Below the pieces are notes generated by a model. It made no database searches. It was not told where the DNA came from and was given only the letters and a program-made list of their open reading frames with translations. The position numbers and the translations under genes are program-made. From the NCBI GenBank assembly GCA_963716925.1, contig CAVQUX010000006.1:868001-932000 (forward strand): a stretch of 64,000 nt of DNA. The letters are read 5' to 3'. Below are positions 1-7,134 of the stretch, in pieces. The DNA is from DAISKN01 sp963716925 (lineage in GTDB: Bacteria > Acidobacteriota > Vicinamibacteria > Marinacidobacterales > SMYC01). How positions within the stretch are numbered: position 1 is the first letter of the stretch; every line of letters begins with the position of its first letter.

Positions 1-1
1 G

Positions 2-1537
2 CTCCTCGTCGCCGAGGGCGTGCTCGAGCCCAAGGACCTCGTTCCCGCGGTCGTGGGCCAGGTGCGGGCCGTCATCCTGGGGCTGTTCCGGCGCACCGAG
101 ACCTGGTACGGGTTCAAGGAAGAGGAGCTGTCGCGCAAGGAATCGATAACCCTCGACATGCCGGTAGCCCAGTTGGTCCTCGAGGGGGTACAGCTCGTCG
201 ACAGCTGGCGGAGGATCTCGAAGGGCGTCGGCGACCTCGATTCCGTGTACCAGGTCGCCGGAGCCACCGAGGTCGAATGGTCCCGCCTGAGGCTGGAGTC
301 GGAACCGACCGAGCTCCTCACCCTTCTGAGCACCCCGATGCGCATCGCCGACGTCTGCGCCGAGACGTCCATCGATGACTTCGACGCCTGCCGGTACCTC
401 TGGGCTTTCAAGTCTCTCGAGTGGATCGAGCCCGCGGAGATTCCGGTGGAGGAAGCGCCGCAGCTCCCGGAACAGAACGAGGTGACCGAGGCAGCGGAGA
501 TGGCCGAGATGGCAGAGATGGCCGCCCCGTTCCCGATGACTTCGGCGGCTCCGGCCTCCGCTCCCCCGCCGCGCGTTCCCGATCTCGCGACGACCGTCAT
601 GAACCTGGAGCCGGCGGCGCCAATCCCGCAGCGGCTCGTGGAAACCAGGGTATCCGCGGTAAAGGAGTCGGCGGCTCCGCGGCCCCCGCAACCCCCGCCG
701 CCGCCGCGCCCTGTCCCCGCGAACCTCCACCATACGCAGCTCGCGGTGGATTTGCCCGAGCCGGCGCCCCCGAGCGCGACGAGCCCGCAGACGACTCGAC
801 CGGACGTCGCTCCCGTTCCGAAGGGGGCCCCCCCAGCCGCGCTCCACCACACCCAGCTCTATCTCGACGTTCCGCCCGAGCCCGCGCGCAAGACCACGGG
901 TGAGATGATGGAAGCGATTCTCGAGGGGCACGGCGACGCACCGAGCGCTTCCGACGAGCCCGAAGCTCCCGAGTCTCCACAGGTTCCCAATAGCGCCACT
1001 CAGTTCTTCCCTTCAGCGAGCGCTCTACCGCCTCGAGCTCCGACCAAGGCGCCCGAGCCTCCCGAGGAGGATTTCTTCAGCAGCTCGCCCGGATTCGCCT
1101 CGTTGTCCCTCGACTACGCGGCCGCGCCCCCTCCGGAGCATCCTCTGCCCAAGGTGGCAACGAACGAGCCTTCGTTCTCGACCTTCTCGGAGCTTGCGCC
1201 GCCGCACGCCGAAGAGGAAATGCCGCTCATCGAGGCGACGGTCATCGAGGCCACCGTGGTCGAAAGCGTTGAGCCCCTTCCTCCGGCGCTCGTGACCACG
1301 CAGCCCAGCGTCGCTCCCGGAGCTCCCGTGCCTGCCGGGGCGGCCGGACTCGAGTTCTTCGCGACGAATGACCCGTTCCGGACCGCCGACACGGCGGCGG
1401 CCCCGACGCCCTTCACCACCGACGATCCCCTCCGGTACGAGGAGACGTCGGTAGCCGCGTCTCTTCCGAGACGGCCGAGGACCGAAGAGCTCGACCTGGA
1501 CCTCGGGCATTTCTTCAAAGGGGACGACGGCAAGTAG
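2..1537 (+). CDS. DUF4388-type protein with long Pro-rich tail (5' truncated)
   Basis: The frame is open from base 2, ahead of the first GTG at 20, so the gene starts outside the window. The first ~130 visible residues look like the end of a DUF4388 module (LLVAEGVLEPKDL, then ILGLFRRTETWYGFKEEEL) followed by a winged-helix-like part ending near IEPAE. The remaining ~370 residues are rich in Pro, Ala and Glu and probably disordered. Two copies of an HHTQL motif (NLHHTQLAVDLPEPA and ALHHTQLYLDVPPEPA) and a small AEM repeat sit in this tail. DUF4388 proteins occur in regulatory and gliding-related systems; the exact role is unknown. The gene converges with cobU, leaving 2 bases between them. 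The DUF4388 assignment is fairly sure, the function is not. Confidence 0.7.
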   Translation, partial: LLVAEGVLEPKDLVPAVVGQVRAVILGLFRRTETWYGFKEEELSRKESITLDMPVAQLVLEGVQLVDSWRRISKGVGDLDSVYQVAGATEVEWSRLRLESEPTELLTLLSTPMRIADVCAETSIDDFDACRYLWAFKSLEWIEPAEIPVEEAPQLPEQNEVTEAAEMAEMAEMAAPFPMTSAAPASAPPPRVPDLATTVMNLEPAAPIPQRLVETRVSAVKESAAPRPPQPPPPPRPVPANLHHTQLAVDLPEPAPPSATSPQTTRPDVAPVPKGAPPAALHHTQLYLDVPPEPARKTTGEMMEAILEGHGDAPSASDEPEAPESPQVPNSATQFFPSASALPPRAPTKAPEPPEEDFFSSSPGFASLSLDYAAAPPPEHPLPKVATNEPSFSTFSELAPPHAEEEMPLIEATVIEATVVESVEPLPPALVTTQPSVAPGAPVPAGAAGLEFFATNDPFRTADTAAAPTPFTTDDPLRYEETSVAASLPRRPRTEELDLDLGHFFKGDDGK

Positions 1538-1539
1538 GC

Positions 1540-2070
1540 TCAGGACTTCAGCGTCAGCGGAATTCCCGCTACGAGAAGCACCACCCGCGAGGCCTCGCGC
1601 GCGAGGATCTGGTTCGCCTGCCCCTGTAGATCCCGGAACTCCCGAGCGAGCGGAGTCTCGGGAACGATGCCTTCGCCGACCTCGTTCGACACTGCGAAGG
1701 CCTCCCGCTCCCGCAGAACCGCCGCCAGGGACTCGACTTCGTCGAGAATCTCCTTCTCGCGGCACCCGCGCTCGAGACCGCGATGCTGGTAGAGGAGATT
1801 CGAAATCCAGAGGGTGACGCAGTCGACGAGAACGACCCCCTCCGCGGAGCGAACGGCCGCGACGACCTCGAGGGGAGCCTCGAGAGTCTTCCAGTGCCGC
1901 GGGCGATCCGCTCGATGTCGAGCGATCCGGGCGGCCATCTCGTGATCCTCGTCGGCCGAGACGGGAGCTGCTGTCGCGACGAAGAGGACCGGCCCGCCCG
2001 CCGCGGCGGCGAGGGATTGCGCGTAGCGGCTCTTGCCGCTCCGGGCTCCACCCAGAACGAGAGTCAGCAC
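1540..2070 (-). CDS. cobU: Adenosylcobinamide kinase / adenosylcobinamide-phosphate guanylyltransferase
   Basis: This bifunctional enzyme phosphorylates adenosylcobinamide and then attaches GMP, giving adenosylcobinamide-GDP for CobS. The protein begins with a P-loop, GGARSGKS, at residues 7-14. It has the family motif RIARHRADRP carrying the histidine that takes part in guanylylation, the DCVTLWISNLL strand and the SNEVGEGIVP loop. Length (176 aa) is normal. The GTG at 2070 is chosen because it overlaps the cobS stop and places the P-loop at the usual distance from the N terminus; the frame is open further upstream but that part lies inside cobS. It is the last gene of the B12 operon. Confidence 0.93.
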   Translation of the reverse strand: MLTLVLGGARSGKSRYAQSLAAAAGGPVLFVATAAPVSADEDHEMAARIARHRADRPRHWKTLEAPLEVVAAVRSAEGVVLVDCVTLWISNLLYQHRGLERGCREKEILDEVESLAAVLREREAFAVSNEVGEGIVPETPLAREFRDLQGQANQILAREASRVVLLVAGIPLTLKS

Positions 2071-2780
2071 AGAGCCGCCACCAGCGCACAGGATTCGGCG
2101 ATCTCGACGTTCGCGCCGAGAACGTCTCCGGTCATTCCCCCCAGTCGTCTTCGCGCGATGGCTCCGACCAGGAGACTCACGATGAGGACCGCCGCCCAGG
2201 AAAGAACGGCGAGGCTCCACGGAAACAGGAGCGAGATCGCCGCGGCGAGCACCGTCGATCCCAGGAGCTCGAACCTGCCCGCGCCTCCCGTCATCGCGGC
2301 GCCGAGGCCGGCGCTCCCGCGCGCGTACGGAAGGAAGAACCCGACGGCAACGGCCGTCCAGCGAGCGAGAGTCGGGGCGAGCACGAGCGCTTCCGCGGAC
2401 GGAAGGGCCTCGACGGAGGCGATCTTCACGGCCAGGACCAGCACGAGTGCGATGACGCCGAAAGCGCCGACCGCGGGATCGCGCATGATGCGGAGCGCGT
2501 CCTCGCGAGTCGAGCCGCCGCCGAGCCCGTCGGCGAAATCGGCGAGCCCGTCGAGATGGAGACCGCGGGTCACCCAGGCGGAGAGCGCGACGACCAGCAC
2601 CGCGACCACGAGCGAAGGCAGGTGCGGCTTCATGAGCCGAAGAGCGCCAAGCTGCAGAAGGCCGATTCCGGCCCCGACCAGAGGGAAGAAGAGCGCCGCG
2701 CGCCCCACTTCGACGCCTTCGAAGCTTCTACGGATGGGAACCCGCGTGAGGAATGCGAGCGCCGCGAGGAGCCGGGTCAT
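2064..2780 (-). CDS. cobS: Adenosylcobinamide-GDP ribazoletransferase (cobalamin synthase)
   Basis: CobS joins adenosylcobinamide-GDP with alpha-ribazole (phosphate) in the inner membrane, the last assembly step of cobalamin. The 238-aa product has several hydrophobic segments, the early FLTRVPI motif and the conserved acidic motif HLDGLADFADGLGGG near residues 75-90, as in known CobS proteins. The ATG overlaps the cobT stop as ATGA, and its own stop overlaps the cobU start, so translation is probably coupled through cobT-cobS-cobU. Confidence 0.93.
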   Translation of the reverse strand: MTRLLAALAFLTRVPIRRSFEGVEVGRAALFFPLVGAGIGLLQLGALRLMKPHLPSLVVAVLVVALSAWVTRGLHLDGLADFADGLGGGSTREDALRIMRDPAVGAFGVIALVLVLAVKIASVEALPSAEALVLAPTLARWTAVAVGFFLPYARGSAGLGAAMTGGAGRFELLGSTVLAAAISLLFPWSLAVLSWAAVLIVSLLVGAIARRRLGGMTGDVLGANVEIAESCALVAALC

Positions 2781-3778
2781 GTTCTGCCGGAAACGCCGGC
2801 ATCCGCGAACGTCGCCATCTCGTTGTGGGCGGCGATGGCCGCGCCGAGAACGGGCATCGCGAGCGCGGCCCCGGTTCCTTCGCCCAGACGCAGACCGAGA
2901 TCGAGGAGCGGCTCGACGCCGAGGAAATCGAGAAGCGCGCGATGGCCGGGCTCCGTCGAGAGATGGGAGAAGAAGGCGTAGTCCTTCACCCGTGGCTCGA
3001 GCTTGAAGGCGACGGCGAACGCCGCGGAGGCGATGAACCCGTCGACGACGACCGCGAGCCGCCGAGCGGCCGCTTCCAGCGAGAGCCCGGCAAGGGCCGC
3101 GATCTCGAGGCCGCCGACCGAACGGAGCACCCCCAGGGGCTCGCGAGGCTCGAGCTCGTGAAGCGCGAGGGCGCGCTCGATGACCTCGATCTTGCGCCGC
3201 CGCCCCGACTCGTCGAGACCGGTGCCGGAGCCCGTCACTCGAGACGGCGGAAGGCCCGTCAGGGCCGCGGTAATGGCGCTCGCCGCGGTGGTGTTTCCGA
3301 TACCCATCTCCCCGAGCCCGAGGAGAGCGACCCCCTCGGCGCTCGCCCGGCGCGCCTCGGCTCTCCCCCGCTCGACGGCTTCCTGCATCTCAGCTTCGGT
3401 CATCGCCGGCTCGCGAGCGAAGTTCTTCGTGCCCGGGGAGACTCCCACGTCGGCCACGACGACGTCTGCCTGCGCCGCGCGAGCGAGCGCGTTGATCGCG
3501 GCGCCGCCCGCGCCGAAATTCTTCACCATCTGCGCCGTCACTTCCGCCGGATAGGGGCTGACGCCTTCCGCGACGACCCCGTGATTCGCCGCGAAGACCA
3601 CCACCCGGCGCCCGAAGGAAGTCGGCCGGTCCTGCCGCTGGATCGCCGCGAGGCGAATGGCGAGCGCTTCGAGCTTTCCGAGGCTCCCGGGTGGCTTGGT
3701 CAGCTCGCGCTGCCGGGCGCGCGCCCTATCGGCGAAATGCTCGTCCGGAGGCTCGATCGGGGAGCTCGACGTCCTCAC
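2777..3778 (-). CDS. cobT: Nicotinate-nucleotide-dimethylbenzimidazole phosphoribosyltransferase
   Basis: CobT makes alpha-ribazole phosphate from a lower-ligand base and nicotinate mononucleotide, supplying the nucleotide loop for CobS. The sequence shows the N-terminal LTKPPGSLGKLE motif, FAANHGVVAEGVSPYP, the GEMGIGNTTAAS motif and, near the C terminus, LGEGTGAALAMPVL with the glutamate expected to be catalytic. The length (about 333 aa) is typical. Two GTG codons are adjacent (3781 and 3778); the second overlaps the upstream stop as GTGA. There is no cobC-like phosphatase next to it in this window. Confidence 0.94.
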   Translation of the reverse strand: MRTSSSPIEPPDEHFADRARARQRELTKPPGSLGKLEALAIRLAAIQRQDRPTSFGRRVVVFAANHGVVAEGVSPYPAEVTAQMVKNFGAGGAAINALARAAQADVVVADVGVSPGTKNFAREPAMTEAEMQEAVERGRAEARRASAEGVALLGLGEMGIGNTTAASAITAALTGLPPSRVTGSGTGLDESGRRRKIEVIERALALHELEPREPLGVLRSVGGLEIAALAGLSLEAAARRLAVVVDGFIASAAFAVAFKLEPRVKDYAFFSHLSTEPGHRALLDFLGVEPLLDLGLRLGEGTGAALAMPVLGAAIAAHNEMATFADAGVSGRT

Positions 3779-4332
3779 CACGCCCGCGACCAGCTCGGCC
3801 CCCCCTGCTCGCCGTCCCGGAGCCTGGAATCGACCCCCGCTTCCTTCTCGACGTAACGGCCGAAGAGCCAGAGGAGGTCGGAGAGCCGGTTCACGTAGGC
3901 GAGGACGAGAGGGTCGACTCTTTCGCCTTCGTTGAGGAGCCGGACGATGACCCGCTCCGCGCGGCGGCAGACGGTGCGGGCGACGTCGTAGGCGGCGGAG
4001 ACGGTGTTCTCCCCGGGAAGGGCCCAGTCGCCGAGGATCCCCTCCATGGATTCGATCTCGTTCACCTGCGTGGTGAGGGAGTCGACCATCTCCTGCGTCA
4101 GCCCGCCGGCCCCTCCCGTGACGGCGGCGCTCACGGTGAAAAGCTCTTTCTGGATGGTCTTCGTCGCCTCGCGGATCTTCGCGCTCGCGCAGATCGACCG
4201 CGCGAAGCCGAGGACCGAGCCCAGCTCGTCGATCGTTCCGTAGGTCTCGACCCGGAGGTCGCCTTTCGAGACCCTCTTGCCTCCGATGAGCCCTGTCTCA
4301 CCGGCGTCACCTGTTTTTGTCGAGATACTCAT
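3775..4332 (-). CDS. cobO: ATP:cob(I)alamin adenosyltransferase, PduO type
   Basis: This enzyme transfers the adenosyl group of ATP to cob(I)alamin or cobinamide. The 185-aa product starts with the PduO-type ATP site KTGDAGETGL, has TYGTIDELGSVLGFAR, and near the C terminus the CRRAERV and NRLSDLLWLFGRYVE signatures. It belongs to the PduO family, not the CobA family; cobO is used as a functional symbol (pduO or mmaB would serve equally). The ATG is preceded by AAGGAG at a good distance. It follows the hairpin-rich spacer after btuC and starts the salvage half of the operon. Confidence 0.93.
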   Translation of the reverse strand: MSISTKTGDAGETGLIGGKRVSKGDLRVETYGTIDELGSVLGFARSICASAKIREATKTIQKELFTVSAAVTGGAGGLTQEMVDSLTTQVNEIESMEGILGDWALPGENTVSAAYDVARTVCRRAERVIVRLLNEGERVDPLVLAYVNRLSDLLWLFGRYVEKEAGVDSRLRDGEQGGPSWSRAW

Positions 4333-4353
4333 CTCGTGTCTCCTTATTCAGTG

Positions 4354-4492
4354 CGCGCTCGCCTCCTCGGCGAGCGCGCTCCCGCGCTCCTCGCGCGGGA
4401 GGATGGGGCCCTCCGGGCCCCGCTCCTGACGATCTCGCTCACCAAAGCGCGCTCCCCGCGCTCCTCGCGCGGGAGGACGGCCCTCCGGGCCC
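4354..4492 (-). repeat. Cluster of five strong hairpins with a repeated unit in the btuC-cobO spacer
   Basis: The 182-base spacer is packed with near-perfect inverted repeats. A 10-bp stem at 4354-4363/4369-4378 has a 5-base loop. A 7-bp stem at 4381-4387/4393-4399 has the same loop and is followed by a 7-bp stem at 4405-4411/4415-4421. The last two recur as a diverged direct copy at 4455-4473 and 4479-4491. On the transcribed (minus) strand the three 5-base loops all read GAGGA, a Shine-Dalgarno-like sequence. It may act in mRNA stability, attenuation or processing, or be a REP-like element; no function is shown. Confidence 0.75.
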
Positions 4493-4514
4493 GTTGCCGT
4501 GCCTCCAGTTGACC

Positions 4515-5528
4515 TCAAATGGCCGCATAGCGGGTCTTGCGCGCGAGGAGCACGAGAAACAGAGGCCCTCCCACGAGCGCCGTGATCGCGCCTACCGGAA
4601 GCTCGCTCGCTCCGAGAAGCGTCCGGGCGACGGTGTCGGCGGCGACGAGAAAACCCGCTCCCAGAAGCATCGAGCATGGAATCACGATGCGCAAATCTTC
4701 TCCGAACACGAGCCGTACGGTGTGGGGGACGATGAGGCCGACGAACCCGATCGGTCCCGCGACCGCGACCGCCACTCCCACGACGAGAGACGACGCGGCG
4801 TAGACCGTCCTCTCGACCTTCCGCACGTCGACTCCGAGCGCCGACGCCGCCTCTTCGTCCATCGCGATGAGGTGCAGATCGCGCGTGGAGTAGAGGAGCA
4901 GCAGGATACCCGGAAGGATGAAGAGCGCCATCCGCCAGACGAGGTCCACTCCCACGACGTCGAGCGTTCCCACCATCCACCGCAGGATCTGTAGAGCGCG
5001 GGTGTAGTCGGTGACGAACTGGATCATGAGCACGCCGGCGCCCGCGATCAGGTTCAGCACCACTCCGGCCAGGAGGAGCGCGCCCGGAAGGAACACCGGC
5101 CCGGAGGAAGCGAGCCGGTAAACGATGGCGACGAAGAGGGCGGAGCCGGCGAATGCCGTCAGGAAAACGAGAGGTACCCCGCCGAGGCTCGCCCCGAAAC
5201 CTAGAGCGATGGCGACGCTCGCCCCGAGGGCCCCGCCTCCGGAGACCCCGAGTGTGAACGGCTCGGCGAGAGGATTGCGGAAGAGGGCCTGGAGCGCCGC
5301 TCCTACCGCGGAGAGCGAGGCGCCCACGATCATCGCGAGAAGCACCCGCGGAATGCGGAGCCGGAAGAAGATCGTTCGCGCGGTCTCGTTCGTCTGGAGC
5401 TCGTGCCAGGTGATCGCCTGGAATCCCGTCGAGAGCGCGACTCCGACCACGAGCGCTAGAAGCGCCGAGAGGCCGAGAAGGGCCCAGCCGAGACGCCTCG
5501 CCGGCGAGAGCGCATCGCCCTTCACCAT
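4515..5528 (-). CDS. btuC: Cobalamin ABC transporter permease (FecCD/BtuC family)
   Basis: Inner-membrane permease of the B12 importer. The 337-aa protein is mostly hydrophobic with about ten predicted membrane segments. It carries family motifs such as RIPRVLLAMIVGASLS, GAALQALFRNPLAEP and, in the region that contacts the ATPase, GPIGFVGLIVPHTVRL. The ATG at 5528 overlaps the btuD stop; a GTG at 5537 is an alternative. Placement in a riboswitch-led operon beside cob genes supports cobalamin over iron-siderophore as the substrate, since sequence alone does not separate the two. Confidence 0.88.
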   Translation of the reverse strand: MVKGDALSPARRLGWALLGLSALLALVVGVALSTGFQAITWHELQTNETARTIFFRLRIPRVLLAMIVGASLSAVGAALQALFRNPLAEPFTLGVSGGGALGASVAIALGFGASLGGVPLVFLTAFAGSALFVAIVYRLASSGPVFLPGALLLAGVVLNLIAGAGVLMIQFVTDYTRALQILRWMVGTLDVVGVDLVWRMALFILPGILLLLYSTRDLHLIAMDEEAASALGVDVRKVERTVYAASSLVVGVAVAVAGPIGFVGLIVPHTVRLVFGEDLRIVIPCSMLLGAGFLVAADTVARTLLGASELPVGAITALVGGPLFLVLLARKTRYAAI

Positions 5529-6295
5529 TCCGACCACACGAAGGTGCGGCCCTCGATGCGGCCCGTCCGCACCCGCGAGTCGTCGAACGCGCCCGCGAGG
5601 ACGTCTTCCTGGAGGACTTCCGAAGGCGGCCCCTGGGCGACGATTCTTCCCTCGCGCATGGCGAAGAGGGAGTCGAAGCTCGAGTCCAGCATCTGGAGAT
5701 CGTGGGTGACTACGAGAGCGGTCAATCCCCGCTCTTCCCGGAGACGTCGGAGGGCGCTTCCGAGCTGCGCCCGGTGCTTGAGGTCGAGAGACGCCGCGGG
5801 CTCGTCGAGAAGGAGGATCCCGGCGCTCTGGGCCAGGGCCCGGGCGACGGACACCATCTGCTGCTCGCCCCCGGAGAGCTCGGTCACCGGACGCGGCGCG
5901 AGGTGAGCGGCGCCGATGTCCGCGAGCGCCCGCATCGCGATCTCCCGATCGGCCTCGTTCTCGAAGCGGAAGCGGGAGCCGTAGGGAGTCCTGCCGGTGA
6001 GAACCACCTCGAGCGCGGTGAAGGGGAAGACGCTTCGCTGCTGCTGCGGCACGTAGGCGATGAGGGTCGCGCGCTCCCGGCGCGGTATGTCGTCGAGGAC
6101 ACGGCCCTCGTACAGGATGCGTCCCTTCGTCGGCGTGAGGATTCCTGCGAGGAGCCGGAGAAGGGTCGATTTCCCGCAGCCGTTCGGGCCGATGAGGCCG
6201 GCGAAGCTCCCACGGGCGAGGGAGAGGGAGAGGTCGTGAAGGACAGCCAGGTCTCCGTAGGAGAACGAAAGCCCCTCGCCCGTGAGGATCGTCAT
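5522..6295 (-). CDS. btuD: Cobalamin ABC transporter ATP-binding protein
   Basis: ATPase that drives BtuC. The 257-aa product shows Walker A GPNGCGKST, a Q-loop around YVPQQ, the ABC signature LSGGEQQ, Walker B ILLLDEP and the H-loop VTHD. The ATG at 6295 overlaps the btuF stop as ATGA, and a start there fits the family N terminus (MTILTGEGLSFSYG). A longer open frame upstream lies within btuF and is not needed. Confidence 0.92.
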   Translation of the reverse strand: MTILTGEGLSFSYGDLAVLHDLSLSLARGSFAGLIGPNGCGKSTLLRLLAGILTPTKGRILYEGRVLDDIPRRERATLIAYVPQQQRSVFPFTALEVVLTGRTPYGSRFRFENEADREIAMRALADIGAAHLAPRPVTELSGGEQQMVSVARALAQSAGILLLDEPAASLDLKHRAQLGSALRRLREERGLTALVVTHDLQMLDSSFDSLFAMREGRIVAQGPPSEVLQEDVLAGAFDDSRVRTGRIEGRTFVWSEW

Positions 6296-7131
6296 TTCGG
6301 CATCGCGTCCGGATGAAGGCGACGGGCCATCTCCCACGCCGCCTGGACGGCGAACTGCGAAGGATGCACCAGCCTTTTATCGGTGAGAGGGTAGATCCTT
6401 CCGTCTTTCACCGCCTGGATGTCGACCGTCCGCCAGACGGCGGTGGGGTCTTCCGCGAGCTCGCTCATGCCGGGGACGGCGACGGGTGCGTTCAACGCCT
6501 GCACCATGTCGAACACCACCTCGGGATCGAAGACCACGAGAGCTTCGGCGCTGATCTGGGTGTAGTTGTGGGGCGCCTCCGGGGTGATCGGCTTTCCCCC
6601 CGCGATCTCGACGAGCGTCGTGAGGTAGCTCCCCCGGGTCGCGATGTAGACGTCCCGGAGCGTTCCCGGGAGGCGATCCACGACCACCAGAGTCCGGGGC
6701 CGAGGCCGCCCTCGAACCGCAGCCTCGATCGCGGAGAGCTCCGAGCGCATCGAATCCGAGAGGCGCCTGGCTCCCTCCGTGTTCCCCACCGCGCGGCCGA
6801 TGGCATCGATTGCCTCGTAGATGTCCTCGAGAGACTGGCTTCCCACGACGAGAGTCTCGACCCCGAGGGCGTGAAGCCTTCGCTCGACCAGCGGCGCCTG
6901 GGCGTCCGAAAGGATGACCAGGTCGGGGTCGAGGACCAGAACCTGCTCGAGGTTGGTATTGGTCCATCCGCCCACGCGCGGAAGCTTCGCGACCTCCGGC
7001 GGGTACTCGCAGTACGTGGAGACCGCGACCACCCGATCGAACGCTCCGATGCCGTGGAGGATCTCGGTCGCGTTCGGCGAGAGCGAGACGATGCGCTCGA
7101 CCGCGAAGAGCAGGGCGACGAAGTTCAGCAC
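6292..7131 (-). CDS. btuF: Cobalamin-binding periplasmic protein (BtuF-like)
   Basis: Likely captures B12 in the periplasm and passes it to BtuCD. The 279-aa protein has the type III solute-binding fold signature RIVSLSPNATEILHGIGAFD and the later PDLVILSD segment. The GTG start lies 3 bases after the btuB stop. The N terminus is odd: VLNFVALLFA runs directly into the mature domain with no positive charge, so the export signal is minimal or the true start is elsewhere. Helical-backbone features such as DPEVVFDM fit BtuF/FepB relatives; B12 specificity is inferred from context. Confidence 0.87.
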   Translation of the reverse strand: MLNFVALLFAVERIVSLSPNATEILHGIGAFDRVVAVSTYCEYPPEVAKLPRVGGWTNTNLEQVLVLDPDLVILSDAQAPLVERRLHALGVETLVVGSQSLEDIYEAIDAIGRAVGNTEGARRLSDSMRSELSAIEAAVRGRPRPRTLVVVDRLPGTLRDVYIATRGSYLTTLVEIAGGKPITPEAPHNYTQISAEALVVFDPEVVFDMVQALNAPVAVPGMSELAEDPTAVWRTVDIQAVKDGRIYPLTDKRLVHPSQFAVQAAWEMARRLHPDAMPK

Positions 7132-7134
7132 CGA

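Noticed and set aside
4354..4492. CRISPR array
   Set aside because: The repeats are adjacent hairpins without unique spacers of constant length, and there are no cas genes.
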